Part shown: positions 40,949 to 50,534 of the stretch, in pieces | How the letters are laid out: every line of letters starts with the position of its first letter | How positions within the stretch are numbered: position 1 is the first letter of the stretch | From: Sphingosinicella sp. CPCC 101087 | GTDB lineage: Bacteria; Pseudomonadota; Alphaproteobacteria; Sphingomonadales; Sphingomonadaceae | Assembly (NCBI RefSeq): GCF_004151485.1 | Contig: NZ_SBFF01000004.1 | Location: 62,001-126,000, forward strand | Direction: 5' to 3' | Length of the DNA: 64,000 bases | The notes under the pieces: model-generated | Told to the model about the DNA's origin: nothing | What the model saw: the letters and a program-made list of their open reading frames with translations, nothing else | Database searches by the model: none | Made by a program: the position numbers and the translations under genes

Positions 40949-43123
40949 ATGCGAATTCTGACCATGTGCCTGCTGATGATCGCGGCTCCGCTCGCGGCCC
41001 AGGACCAACCACAAAGGGAATCGATGACCCCCTCGACCTCGTCCGGCTCAGGCCGCACCGCCGATCTGCCCGCACCGCCGCGCGCCGAGCAGCGCCCGCA
41101 TTCCTTCGAGCATCACGGAATCCGAGTCGACGATCCGTGGCACTGGCTGAAGGACCCGTCCTACCCGAATGTCGACGACGAGGACGTGCTCGCCTATCTG
41201 CGCGCCGAGAACGCCTATTTCGAGGCGGCCATGGCGCCGCACCAGCCGCTGATCGACACCTTGTTCCACGAGATGCGCGGACGCATCCAGGAAGACGACA
41301 GCTCCGTGCCGGTGCGCGAAGGCAACTGGCTCTATTGGTGGGCATTCCAGCCGGGGGCGCAATATCGCACCTGGTATCGCCGGCCGGTGGCCGGCGGAGA
41401 GTCGCAGGTGATCTTCGACGAGCCGGCCGAGGCGGCCGAGAAGCAGTATTTCCAGCTGGGCGCGCTCGAGGTGAGCCCGGACGGCCGCTTTGCCGCGATC
41501 ATGGTCGACGATGACGGGTCCGAGCGGTACCAGCTGCGGATCCGCGATCTCGAAAGCGGCCGCGACGTCGAGACGGTGACCGACGTCGGAATCGGCGCGC
41601 CGGTGTGGACCGCGGACAGCCGCGGCGTCCTGTTCACCGAAGTGAACGAGAATTGGCGCAGCTATCGGGCCCGGTTCCACCGGCTCGGCGAGCCGGTCGA
41701 AAACGACCGCACCGTCTATGAGGAGACGGAGAACGTCGCCTTCACGGTGAGCGTGGGTCATAGCCAGGACCGCCGCTACATCCTGATCAACAGCGGCGAG
41801 AACGTCTCGAACGAGATCCGGCTGGTGCCCGCAGACGATCCCGACGCGGAGCCATTGCTGGTGGCGAGGCGGCGGCCGAACATCCAATATTCGGTCGATG
41901 CGAGCCACGGCCGGCTGTGGATCCTCACCAACGACAATCACGTCAATTTCCGCCTTGCCGAGGCGTCGCCGGAGGCTCCCGGCGAGTGGCGCGAGGTGAT
42001 CGCCGGATCGGACTCGGTCTATCTGCGCGGCATTGCCGCCTTTCGCGACCATCTGGTCGTTACCGAGCGGGTCGACGGCCTCGATCAGATCCGGCTGCGC
42101 GGCTATGACGGCAGCGAGCGGCGCATTCCCTTCCAGGAGGCGAGCTACACCGTCTCGCTCGGCAGCAATCCCGAATATGCGCCCGACGCCTACCGGCTGA
42201 ACTACGCATCGATGGTGACGCCGCCGACGGTGTACGATTATCATCCCGCCGAGGACCGGCTGGAAACCCGCAAGGTCCAGCAGATCCCGTCCGGCTACGA
42301 TCCCGCCCGGTATGTCACCGAGCGAATCACCGTCCCGACCCGCGACGGGCGCCAGCTGCCGGTGTCGATCGTGTACAGGAAGGGCTTCGAGCGAAACGGG
42401 CAGGGCCGCCTGTTCCTCTACGCCTACGGCGCCTACGGCTTTGCCTTTCCACCCGGCTTCAGCACCAACCGGCTGAGTCTGCTCGACCGGGGCTATGCCT
42501 TCGCCATTGCCCATATCCGCGGCGGGGACGATCTCGGCTATCAATGGTATCTCGACGGCAAGCTCGACCGGCGGACCAACACATTCAGCGACTTCGTCGA
42601 CGCCGCCCGCGGCCTCATCGAGCGGAACTATACGCGCGCCGGAAATATCGCGATCCAGGGCGGATCGGCGGGCGGCGAGCTGATGGGGGCCGTGGTCAAT
42701 TCGGACCCGGACCTGTGGGGCGCAGTGGTCGCCGACGTGCCCTTCGTCGACGTGCTCAACACGATGCTGGACGAGAGCCTTCCGCTGACCCCGGGCGAGT
42801 GGAACGAATGGGGCAATCCGATCACCGACCGCGCCGCGTTCGAATATATCCGCTCCTATTCGCCCTACGACAACGTCCGCCCGCAAGCCTATCCGCCGAT
42901 GCTGATCACCGGCGGCCTCAACGATCCGCGGGTCACCTACTGGGAGCCGGCCAAATGGGCGGCGCGGCTGCGTGCGACCAAGACGGACGACAATCTGCTG
43001 CTGCTCAAAACCAATATGGGCGCCGGCCATGGCGGTCAGTCGGGCCGCTGGACGCGGCTGCGCGAGGTGGCCGAGGCCTATGCCTTCATCCTGACCCAGA
43101 TGGGTGCCGAAGAGGCGCGATGA
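40949..43123 (+). CDS. Exported prolyl oligopeptidase (S9A)
   Basis: 724 residues. Signal peptide about 1-18 (MRILTMCLLMIAAPLAAQ). N-terminal cap with YAPDAYRLNYASMVTPPTVY junction, then the alpha/beta-hydrolase part: Ser573 in GGSAGGELMGAV, Asp659 in GGLNDPRVTY, His694 in GAGHGGQSGR. The closest family is S9A prolyl oligopeptidase/oligopeptidase B. Probably periplasmic degradation of peptides. The ATG at 40949 gives the signal peptide. Overlaps the next gene by four bases. Confidence 0.94.
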   Translation: MRILTMCLLMIAAPLAAQDQPQRESMTPSTSSGSGRTADLPAPPRAEQRPHSFEHHGIRVDDPWHWLKDPSYPNVDDEDVLAYLRAENAYFEAAMAPHQPLIDTLFHEMRGRIQEDDSSVPVREGNWLYWWAFQPGAQYRTWYRRPVAGGESQVIFDEPAEAAEKQYFQLGALEVSPDGRFAAIMVDDDGSERYQLRIRDLESGRDVETVTDVGIGAPVWTADSRGVLFTEVNENWRSYRARFHRLGEPVENDRTVYEETENVAFTVSVGHSQDRRYILINSGENVSNEIRLVPADDPDAEPLLVARRRPNIQYSVDASHGRLWILTNDNHVNFRLAEASPEAPGEWREVIAGSDSVYLRGIAAFRDHLVVTERVDGLDQIRLRGYDGSERRIPFQEASYTVSLGSNPEYAPDAYRLNYASMVTPPTVYDYHPAEDRLETRKVQQIPSGYDPARYVTERITVPTRDGRQLPVSIVYRKGFERNGQGRLFLYAYGAYGFAFPPGFSTNRLSLLDRGYAFAIAHIRGGDDLGYQWYLDGKLDRRTNTFSDFVDAARGLIERNYTRAGNIAIQGGSAGGELMGAVVNSDPDLWGAVVADVPFVDVLNTMLDESLPLTPGEWNEWGNPITDRAAFEYIRSYSPYDNVRPQAYPPMLITGGLNDPRVTYWEPAKWAARLRATKTDDNLLLLKTNMGAGHGGQSGRWTRLREVAEAYAFILTQMGAEEAR

Positions 43124-44511
43124 CCAAGTTCGTGGCCGCGATTCTCCTGCTCGCCTTCGCGGCAAGTCCCTCTTCCTCCGCCAGCCCGATCGAAGTGGCG
43201 GTCAGCCGCAGCGGAGCCGAGTGGACGGCGGACTTCCACTTTCCCCGGCGGGCCGCCGCCTGGGCCTTTGTCCGATCTTCCGTCACCCGGAACGGCGCGC
43301 GCCCGTGGCGGCCGATGAGCTGGACGGTCGAGACGCCGGGCGTCCGGATCGAGCGGCGAGGTCATTATGACGTCCTCGCCGCCGAGAACGGCCGGCCGTT
43401 GCCCGAACGGATAAGGATCAAGTTCGCGCCCTTTACCGGCGACCTCATCGCCGATTACGATCCGGCCCTCTCGTTCACCGACGGATCCGTGGCGCTGTAC
43501 AGCGAGCAGTTCGATGCCTTCCCGCTCCGGTCGGCGCAGCGGGCGGAGCGGCTGCCGATCGATCTGGGCGACAGCGAGGTGGCGATCGATCCGACCCGCG
43601 TGACGTTTCGCGACACGGCCGGCGAGGTCCTTCATCGGGGCCGGCGGGTCGCGGCCGTCAGCCTCGACGACGATGACGGGACCTACGTGCTGTTCGGCCC
43701 GGCCGAGCCGGTGGCCACCGAGGCGCTGGCGGCGATCATCGATCCGGCCTTGCCCGGCTGGATCCGACGCAGCCTGCTCGGAGACACGCCGCGAATCCTG
43801 GCCGGCTATGCCGCGGCGCTCGGGCCGGCGCCGGGGCCCAAGCCGACCCTGATGGTGAGCTGGGCCGGTGCGACGCCGCGCCTCACCAGCATGGGCGGAA
43901 GCGTCCTGCCGGGGCTGATCGCCATGACCTATGAAGGTGCCGGTGTCGTCGAGGAAAGCGAGGCAGTACGGCGCGAAGGGCTGTGGTTCATCGCCCACGA
44001 AGGCGCCCATTTCTGGCTCGGCCAGGCGGTCACCTACCAATATTCGCGGGATGCCTGGATCACGGAAGGCGGCGCCGACCTGCTGGCCATCCGGGCGGTT
44101 CCCGCGGTCGATCCGGCCTACGACGCGCGCGGCGCGTTGCAGGCGGCGGTCGACGATTGCGCCGCTTTGACCGCCGGCCGCGGCATCGCCGCCGCCGAGC
44201 AGCGCAACGAGCACCGTGCATATTATGCCTGCGGCGCCGTATTCGGCCTGGTGGCCGAGGCCGCGTCGGGACGCCCGTTCGCAGACTTCGTCCGCAAGCT
44301 GATCGACGCCAATCGCCGGGACAAGGTGGTCACTCGCGAGGAATGGCTGGCGGCGCTCGATCGCGCCTCGGGAGACCCGATGCTGTCCGACTCGATCGGC
44401 CGGCTGATCGACCGCGGCGCGGACGATCCGAAGGCGGCGCTGACCGCCCTCTTCACCCGAGCGGGCATAGCCTTCACCGTCGGGCAGGACGGCACGCCGA
44501 GGCTGCAATGA
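43120..44511 (+). CDS. Exported M1-like zinc metallopeptidase (gluzincin), unannotated type
   Basis: 463 residues, signal peptide about 1-21. Zinc motif HEGAH at 293-297 and a Glu exactly 18 residues after it (WITEGGADLLA, Glu316): HExxH-X18-E, the pattern of M1 peptidases. The N-terminal half (about 22-130) is beta-rich. No GAMEN sequence; WFIAHEGAHFWLGQAV is close to the M1/M61 consensus. Start overlaps the prolyl oligopeptidase stop (ATGA), so both are co-expressed in the periplasm. Whether it is an active peptidase is inferred. Confidence 0.82.
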   Translation: MTKFVAAILLLAFAASPSSSASPIEVAVSRSGAEWTADFHFPRRAAAWAFVRSSVTRNGARPWRPMSWTVETPGVRIERRGHYDVLAAENGRPLPERIRIKFAPFTGDLIADYDPALSFTDGSVALYSEQFDAFPLRSAQRAERLPIDLGDSEVAIDPTRVTFRDTAGEVLHRGRRVAAVSLDDDDGTYVLFGPAEPVATEALAAIIDPALPGWIRRSLLGDTPRILAGYAAALGPAPGPKPTLMVSWAGATPRLTSMGGSVLPGLIAMTYEGAGVVEESEAVRREGLWFIAHEGAHFWLGQAVTYQYSRDAWITEGGADLLAIRAVPAVDPAYDARGALQAAVDDCAALTAGRGIAAAEQRNEHRAYYACGAVFGLVAEAASGRPFADFVRKLIDANRRDKVVTREEWLAALDRASGDPMLSDSIGRLIDRGADDPKAALTALFTRAGIAFTVGQDGTPRLQ

Positions 44512-44912
44512 CGCCCTTCGAGCGGAAGATTACCGCCCGGCCGGCGGACATCGATGAACTCGGGCACGTCAACAATGCCGCCTGGGTTCGCTGGATCCAG
44601 GACATGGCGACGGCGCACTGGCATGCTGTCGCGCCGCGGGCCCATGTCGACGCTTTTGTCTGGGTCGTGACGCGGCACGAGATCGACTATCTGCGCGCGG
44701 TCGGCCCGGGCGAGACGGTGACGGGGCGGACCTGGGTCGGCGAATCGCCTAAGGGGGCGCGCTTCGACCGCCACGTCGAGTTCGTCGGAGAGGACGGGAA
44801 GGTGCGGGTGCGGGCGAAGACGACGTGGGCGATCATCGACAGAGCCAGCGGCCGGCCGATCCGCGTGCCACCGGAGGTTGCGGCGCCCTTCCTCGAGCGC
44901 GGCGGCTCATAG
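44508..44912 (+). CDS. Acyl-CoA thioesterase (hot-dog, 4HBT-like)
   Basis: 134 residues, single hot-dog domain. ADIDELGHVNNAAWVRWIQD is the catalytic 4HBT motif (Asp at the start, GHVNN); then RHEIDYLRAVGPGETVT and the RFDRHVEF strand. Hydrolyses acyl-CoA or aryl-CoA thioesters in the cytoplasm. Overlaps the preceding gene by four bases (ATGA), making it the third gene of the peptidase operon, an unusual partner. Confidence 0.9.
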   Translation: MTPFERKITARPADIDELGHVNNAAWVRWIQDMATAHWHAVAPRAHVDAFVWVVTRHEIDYLRAVGPGETVTGRTWVGESPKGARFDRHVEFVGEDGKVRVRAKTTWAIIDRASGRPIRVPPEVAAPFLERGGS

Positions 44913-45013
44913 CAGGCGGATCAGCAGACGAAGCGGGCATGCCTGCCGGCCTGGAGACGCAACAACTCGAGGCTTTACAGCGATCGAACCGACTCGAACC
45001 GCTCGGTCCTGCT

Positions 45014-45742
45014 CTAGGCGGCGCGCTCTTCCTCATGCGACGAGGGCGGTGCAAAGCTGCGGATCGCCTCGACGATGCCGGGAAAGGCGCGGGCGCTGAC
45101 GGCGAAACCCATGTGACTGCAGTCCAGCTCGACATGATGGTCACGCTCGCCGGCTTCCCCCCGTGCGCAGTCGACCGCGACGATCCCGTCCTGGCGCGAC
45201 CATAGAGCCAGAGTCGGAACCGGCGGCTTCTCTTCGAGCACGGTGGCGATGGGCGGATCGTCGACCGGATGGCCGGCGACCAGCTCATAGAGTCGCCAGA
45301 CATTGTTGGCGCGCCGGTTGCCCGAGAAAGGCGAGCCCATCGTCACCACTTTGGCGACGAGATCCGGCCGTGTCTTGGCCACCTCGCGCGCGTAGATCCC
45401 GCCCAGACTCCAGCCGACGAGGATCACCGGCTCGCCGGCGCCGAAGCGCTCGAGCCGTTCGACGATCCGCTCGATCGTGTCGGCACGGGCGCCGGAGTTG
45501 AGGTCGAGGCCCCATCCCGTCACGCGATAGCCGGCCTCGGCGAGGGCGCGCTGAAGGCCGAGCGTGGTCCGATCGGTGGCGAGGAAGCCGGGGATCACCA
45601 TCAGCTTGGGCCCATCGGCGGGGCCACGCTCGCCCATAGCGCCAAAGGCCCGGTAGAATCGCGCCATCAGCGCCGCGCACTCACGCAGCAGCATCCAGGC
45701 CGGCGGCGGCCTGGTGTCGCGCGGCTCAGAGATATTCGCCAT
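45014..45742 (-). CDS. Alpha/beta-hydrolase (lipase/esterase-like)
   Basis: 242 residues, no signal. Nucleophile elbow VGWSLGGIYAREVA, oxyanion region GFLATDRTT, acid Asp in WSRQDGIVAV, His in ELDCSHMGF. The CSHMGF form resembles triacylglycerol-lipase or PGAP1-like hydrolases. The start overlaps the serS stop region by 17 bases, so the two are co-transcribed. Substrate unknown. Confidence 0.88.
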   Translation of the reverse strand: MANISEPRDTRPPPAWMLLRECAALMARFYRAFGAMGERGPADGPKLMVIPGFLATDRTTLGLQRALAEAGYRVTGWGLDLNSGARADTIERIVERLERFGAGEPVILVGWSLGGIYAREVAKTRPDLVAKVVTMGSPFSGNRRANNVWRLYELVAGHPVDDPPIATVLEEKPPVPTLALWSRQDGIVAVDCARGEAGERDHHVELDCSHMGFAVSARAFPGIVEAIRSFAPPSSHEEERAA

Positions 45743-46985
45743 CCATCAGCTCGTGCAAGGCCGCGGGCAGCCGCACCCGCCCGTCGGCGGTCTGGTGGTT
45801 CTCGAGCAGTGGAACGAGGATCCGCGGCGTCGCCAGCGCGGTATTGTTCAGGGTGTGGACGAAGCGGACCTTGCGCTCCTCGTCGCGCCACCTCAGGTTC
45901 GCGCGGCGAGCCTGCCAGTCGTGCAGCGTCGAGCAGCTATGGGTTTCGCGATATTTTCCGAGCGAGGGCACCCAGCTTTCGATGTCGTTCATTCGATACT
46001 TGCCGGTGCCCATGTCGCCGGTCGAAGCCTCGATCACCTGATAGGGAATTTCGAGATCCTTCAGCAGGCCTTCGGCATTGGCGAGGAGGCGCTGGTGCCA
46101 GCGCGCGCTCTCCTCCGGATCGTCGCGGCAGATCACATATTGCTCGAGCTTGTAGAATTGGTGGACGCGCAGCAGCCCGCGCACGTCCCGACCGGCGCTG
46201 CCCGCCTCGCGGCGGAAGCAGGGCGAATAGCCCGCATAGAGGATGGGCAGACGGTCCGGCTCGATGATCTCGCCCGAATGGAGGCTGGTCAGCGCAATCT
46301 CGCCGGTGCCGGCGAGATAGAGCTCGTCGGCGGGGATATGATAGGCTTCCTCCTCGTGACCGGGAAAGTGCCCGGTGGCCACGAAGGCATGCGGCCGCGC
46401 CAAAGCAGGCACGGTCATGAGCGTGAAGCCGTCCGCGGCCAGACGCCGCTGCGCCCACAGCAGCAGCGCCTGCTCCAGCAACGCCAGCCGCCCCTTGAGA
46501 CAGTAAGTGCGGGAACCGGCCACCTGGGTGATGCGGGCGAGATCGGCCCAGTCGTTCTTCTCGATCAGGGCGACATGGTCGAGCGGCTCGAAATCGAATT
46601 CCGGGATGCGGCCTTCATGGCGGACGACGACATTGGCGCTTTCGTCGGGGCCGACCGGAGCGCCTTCCCAGGGAATGTTCGGCACCCGCAGCAGCAAGGC
46701 GTCCAATCGCGACTGCTTCTCGCCCAGCTCCCCCTCGAGCGCCGAAATCTCCGCGCCGACCGCCTTCGCCTTTTGACCGAGCGTCGGACGTTCCTCGGGC
46801 GGGGCGCTCTTGAAGCCGTCGCTGATCGCATTGCGCTGGCGCCTCAGCTCGTCGGCGCGGGTCTTCACCTCGCGCACCTCGGCGTCGAGGGCGAGCAAGG
46901 TGTCGAGATCCAGCCCGACGCCCTTCTGCGCGATGGCCGTGCGGACGGCGTCGACATTCTCTCGGATGAAGGGGAGGCTCAACAT
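45726..46985 (-). CDS. serS: Seryl-tRNA synthetase
   Basis: 419 residues. N-terminal coiled-coil arm (about 27-100: LDAEVREVKTRADELRRQRN), class II catalytic core with motif 2 SPCFRREAGSAGRDVRGLLR and motif 3 NNTALATPRILVPLLENHQT. Charges tRNA-Ser, including the tRNA-Ser(GCT) encoded at 50249. ATG at 46985 gives MLSLPFIREN, the standard SerS N-terminus; the upstream ATG at 47015 is rejected. Confidence 0.97.
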   Translation of the reverse strand: MLSLPFIRENVDAVRTAIAQKGVGLDLDTLLALDAEVREVKTRADELRRQRNAISDGFKSAPPEERPTLGQKAKAVGAEISALEGELGEKQSRLDALLLRVPNIPWEGAPVGPDESANVVVRHEGRIPEFDFEPLDHVALIEKNDWADLARITQVAGSRTYCLKGRLALLEQALLLWAQRRLAADGFTLMTVPALARPHAFVATGHFPGHEEEAYHIPADELYLAGTGEIALTSLHSGEIIEPDRLPILYAGYSPCFRREAGSAGRDVRGLLRVHQFYKLEQYVICRDDPEESARWHQRLLANAEGLLKDLEIPYQVIEASTGDMGTGKYRMNDIESWVPSLGKYRETHSCSTLHDWQARRANLRWRDEERKVRFVHTLNNTALATPRILVPLLENHQTADGRVRLPAALHELMDGEYL

Positions 46986-47050
46986 GGCGGCCACACCTGC
47001 GGGCGGGCCGGACAAAAATCAAGGTCGTGAGGAGCGGACAAGCCCCCGGT

Positions 47051-48316
47051 TCACGGCGTCGCCGCCCCGGTCCCACCGACGGACTGCCAGCTTTGCTCCA
47101 GCTCCGCGTCGATGGTCCGGACGATCGACCGGAAGCGGGGATCCTGCTCCGACCCGAAGCGGGCGGCGAAATCGCGCTCGGCCAGGCCCTCCGGAAGTGC
47201 CCGCAGCGGGGTGGGGAGCAGCGTCGCTTCGGTCGCGGAGGCGAGGAAGGCTGCGGCCGAGGCGGCGGTCCGCGGCTGGCGCGCCCGCCGGGCGGCGAGC
47301 AAGCCCGAACGATCCGCCGCGAGGTCGACGAACGAGAAGCCGGACCCGCCTGAGCCGCTATCCGCCTTTTCCTTCCAGATCCCCGCCAGCCGTGCAGCAC
47401 CGTCGCCGAACAACGCGGCCAAGGCGGCGGAGAGCGCCCAGTGCTTTGCCAGGTCGGCGCGGCGGGCGAGCCGGATCTCGGGTCCGCCGGCCGCGCAATC
47501 GGCAACCGCATCGGGCGCAAGGCCTGCGAGCCCGCCCACTTCGGGATCGACGGTCATCATCGCCAAGGCGACGAACGCTGCCCTGCTGTCCGCGACGGCC
47601 TCTCCGTCCGCGCCACGGAAGGCGCGTCTCACCTGTACCGCGAGCGAGGATTGGGGATCGCGGCGTTGAAGCTCGCCGAGCCGGCAATAGGCGCCCCGCA
47701 CGCCCCCGGTGTCGATCGATCCCGACCGGAGGCCGGCGAGCGCGCGGGCCATTCCGCCGCTGCCGGTCGGAAGCCGGAGGTCGGCCGCGACCCGTCCTTC
47801 GTCTATCGACAGGCTGCGGACGATATGCTCGACCGGCGGGCCATCGGCCGGGTCGATGCCGAGCGCCCACCGTGCGGCGCGCATTGCCGCGGGAGTCGCC
47901 CTGGCGGGGAGGGTGAGGCGACCGACCGAGAGGCGTATCGGCGGCGGATCGGCGCCCGCCGGAAAGGCAGACAGCCTGCCGTTAGCCCAGAATCCCGCTC
48001 CCAGCTCGTGGCTCGCCTCGATGGCGACACGGTCGGGATGGAGCGCGAAGCGCAGACGCTCCACGCCGGTCGTACGGCTGGTGATCGCTGCCAGGCCGCG
48101 CAAGCCCGCCTGTCCGACCTCGACTTCGCCCCGGCCGGTCAGGCGCGCGGCCTTGAGCGCGACCAGCGCCCGCCCACCGGCCGCGAGCTCCTGCGGGGAA
48201 GGCGTCGGTGTCATCGGGACTGCCGGAGCACGGCTCAACGCCAGCGCACCCAGGATGAGGAGGAGCACCGCCAGCAGCATTCCGACGGCGAGGGAGAAGC
48301 GCAGGAATGCTCTCAA
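47051..48316 (-). CDS. Membrane-anchored protein of unknown function
   Basis: 421 residues from TTG 48316, preceded by AAGGGGAG (48332-48325) at an 8-base distance. The ATG at 48385 would add residues that read through a repeat-like sequence, so it is rejected. One N-terminal membrane segment (about 10-29, VGMLLAVLLLILGALALSRA), the rest probably periplasmic, with about 390 residues of alternating strands and helices rich in Ala, Gly and Arg. I recognise no domain. Downstream of it is serS on the same strand. Confidence 0.75.
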   Translation of the reverse strand: MRAFLRFSLAVGMLLAVLLLILGALALSRAPAVPMTPTPSPQELAAGGRALVALKAARLTGRGEVEVGQAGLRGLAAITSRTTGVERLRFALHPDRVAIEASHELGAGFWANGRLSAFPAGADPPPIRLSVGRLTLPARATPAAMRAARWALGIDPADGPPVEHIVRSLSIDEGRVAADLRLPTGSGGMARALAGLRSGSIDTGGVRGAYCRLGELQRRDPQSSLAVQVRRAFRGADGEAVADSRAAFVALAMMTVDPEVGGLAGLAPDAVADCAAGGPEIRLARRADLAKHWALSAALAALFGDGAARLAGIWKEKADSGSGGSGFSFVDLAADRSGLLAARRARQPRTAASAAAFLASATEATLLPTPLRALPEGLAERDFAARFGSEQDPRFRSIVRTIDAELEQSWQSVGGTGAATP

Positions 48317-48350
48317 GAGCCTCGCTCCCCTTCCATGCCACGCGTCATTG

Positions 48351-48382
48351 CCAATCTCTGCTTTCGATCCCTCGCGGACATC
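48351..48382. repeat. Possible degenerate copy of a palindromic interspersed element
   Basis: Read on the minus strand: TGTCCGCGAGGGATCGAAAG continuing CAGAGATTGG. It resembles the hairpin repeat TGTCCGCTTT-GGGTCG-AAAGCGGACA that I recall from other alphaproteobacterial intergenic regions, with arm decay. It explains why the upstream ORF extension reads in an atypical way. Confidence 0.3.
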
Positions 48383-48563
48383 CAAGGCAGTGCGGTCACA
48401 GCCGTTCCCGGGCGGAAGGGATTGTTGCGGCGGTCGGGAAGCGTTCTGGAGGCGCAGCGCGCAGGAAATCTCGTCGGCAGGCTAGCTAGTCTCCCGGCGA
48501 CCGCGCATCAAGCTGCCTGTCCTGTCTTCCTCGGCCGGCAGCCCCGCTGCACCGCCTGGGCTG

Positions 48564-50072
48564 TCACGGCGTGGCCTGTGGAGCGGGCAGCTCGAAGGGC
48601 GGCAGGCGCTCGGCCTGGACGCAGCCAGTATCGAGCCCCTCGACCCGGCCGGCGCGCAGGAAGGCCGCGGCGATCGCGTCGACGCACTCGCTCCACGGCA
48701 CGTGAGCTCCCGGCATGACGAGGTGAAGGCTGTTGGGCAACGAGCGGCGCGCCACCTCTCCCCAGCTCGGCGGCGTCACCGGGTCTATAGCGCCGGAGAC
48801 GAGCAAAGCCGGCACGTCCGCCCGGAGCGGCCGGTAGTAATCGTCCCCGACGGCCCCGCGCGGCCAGCCGTCGCATGCCGCCATTTGTCCGAGCACGCGG
48901 CTGGCGCCGATGAAGCTCCCCGCCGTCTCCCGAGCCACCTCCTCGGGGCGGATCCGCCAAACATCCTCGCTGCAGGTGAATGCGAGGAGGAGGCCGAGCC
49001 GAATCGATCGTGTCATGCCTCGGCTGTGCGTCAGCGCCGTCTCCGCGAACGGCGCGAGATCGCCTGCCCGTGCGCGGCTGAGGAGAAGCGGGACGCGCCG
49101 GCCCGTCTGCGCCGAATAGAGCATGACCCGCAACGCGTCGGCGAAAGCCGCCGCGCCGAGGCTGATCCGTTCAGGAACATCCGTTACCGGATGACGAACC
49201 TCGACAGTGGCGGGAGCCTTTCGCAGCCGCTCCAGCACGGCGAGGAGGTCGCCGCGCACGTCGGGAAAAGCGGCGCGGCACGCCGGCTCGGCCGCGCACT
49301 GGTCCGCCACAAGATCGAAACCGCGCTGCGCCGCGGCGGCGTGGAAGAGCGGAGCGCGATTCTCGACCGGGACGAGGCTGGCGAGGATGGCGGCATGGAC
49401 TCGCTGCGGGAACAGCCGGATGTAGACCAGAGCGGCGCGTGTCCCATAGGAGCCGCCGTCCAGGGCGATCCGCTCGTGGCCGAGGGCCTCGCGCAGCTCG
49501 TCGAGATCGCGCATCGCATTCTCGGTCGTATATTGGGTGAGGTCCGCAATCCGTTCGAGCTCGGCCCGGCATCGGGCATAAAGGGCCCCCTCGGCGAAAA
49601 GCGGCTCCAGCCAGGCCTGAAGGTCCTCGTCCGAGCCGCCGAGGCGGCAGTCGAGTCGATGGCCCTCTCCCGTTCCCCGCACGTCCATCAGCACGACGTC
49701 GCGATCGTCACGATAGCGGGCGAGCGCATAGCCTGAGGCGGATTCGCTCGCCGCCTGGCCGGGACCGCCCGCGAGGATATAGACCGGCTCTCGGGCCTGC
49801 GCGGTGCGCGACGGCAAGACGACGACGCGAAGCGGGAGCATCCTGTCCCCCTCGCCGGAACGGTTCTCCGGCACGAGAAAGGTGCCGCAGCGGGCAGGAT
49901 GGCTCTCTTCCGCCGGCGCCTGTCGGTCGGGGCTTTCGGCCGCGACGAGGCAGGGAGCCAGGGTGAGCCGCTCAGCGCGCGCCGGCGTGACCGCATCGAC
50001 CTCGATCGAATGCGCCGCGCCGACGAGCAAGGCAATAGCTGCAAGGACCCCTCGTTTGCTCAACGCCCTCAT
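48564..50072 (-). CDS. Exported TAP-like alpha/beta-hydrolase (tripeptidyl/prolyl aminopeptidase-like)
   Basis: 502 residues. Signal peptide about 1-22 (MRALSKRGVLAAIALLVGAA). ILAGGPGQAASE oxyanion motif, DVRGTGEG, nucleophile DGGSYGTRAALVYIR, acid SGAIDPVTPP, histidine PGAHVPWS: a complete triad of the S33/TAP-like family. GGGAGG (50089-50084) lies 11 bases before the ATG at 50072 and only 2 before the ATG at 50081. Substrate unknown; peptides from the N-terminus by family analogy. Confidence 0.9.
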   Translation of the reverse strand: MRALSKRGVLAAIALLVGAAHSIEVDAVTPARAERLTLAPCLVAAESPDRQAPAEESHPARCGTFLVPENRSGEGDRMLPLRVVVLPSRTAQAREPVYILAGGPGQAASESASGYALARYRDDRDVVLMDVRGTGEGHRLDCRLGGSDEDLQAWLEPLFAEGALYARCRAELERIADLTQYTTENAMRDLDELREALGHERIALDGGSYGTRAALVYIRLFPQRVHAAILASLVPVENRAPLFHAAAAQRGFDLVADQCAAEPACRAAFPDVRGDLLAVLERLRKAPATVEVRHPVTDVPERISLGAAAFADALRVMLYSAQTGRRVPLLLSRARAGDLAPFAETALTHSRGMTRSIRLGLLLAFTCSEDVWRIRPEEVARETAGSFIGASRVLGQMAACDGWPRGAVGDDYYRPLRADVPALLVSGAIDPVTPPSWGEVARRSLPNSLHLVMPGAHVPWSECVDAIAAAFLRAGRVEGLDTGCVQAERLPPFELPAPQATP

Positions 50073-50248
50073 TATCGCCATATCCTCCCAGTCGGTTCGG
50101 ATGCAGCAAGAATCATGCCCGGCCTCGGCAGAGGGAGAGACGCCCCGCGGCCGCACACCGCTGTCCGCAGCCGGACAGGCGCATGTTCATCGCCGGACAA
50201 TGTTCGCGAAGAGGGCTTATGGTCGCCCCGGATCGGACGAGCGCAAGC

Positions 50249-50341
50249 TGGCGGAGACGGAGGGATTCGAACCCTCGGTAGGAGTAATCCCCCTACGGCG
50301 GTTTAGCAAACCGCTGGTTTCAGCCACTCACCCACGTCTCC
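50249..50341 (-). tRNA. tRNA-Ser (anticodon GCT)
   Basis: 93 bases with encoded CCA. Acceptor GGAGACG/CGTCTCC, anticodon loop TTTGCTAAA with GCT, long class II variable arm (GTAGGGGGATTACTCCTAC), T arm GAGGGTTCGAATCCCTC. All arms pair. Confidence 0.96.
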
Positions 50342-50361
50342 GAGAGGCCCAAGGCTGACCG

Positions 50362-50390
50362 CCTATATAGGGGCGATTCCAAAGGTTCAA
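50362..50390 (-). promoter_or_regulatory. Promoter of tRNA-Ser
   Basis: TTGAAC (50390-50385), 17-base spacer, TATAGG (50367-50362). Start expected about 50355, 14 bases before the tRNA. Confidence 0.7.
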
Positions 50391-50534
50391 CTGAGGAACG
50401 GCGCCCCTTGAGTCAGGCCGCCGGGAAGAAATCGGACTCGTTCCGCCTCATTATCGACTCAGGTCGCCGCCCGTTCATTGAAGGGAAAGCCCCGCATCGT
50501 CTATTCTTACCGCCGGAGCGTGTGGGGAACAGAG

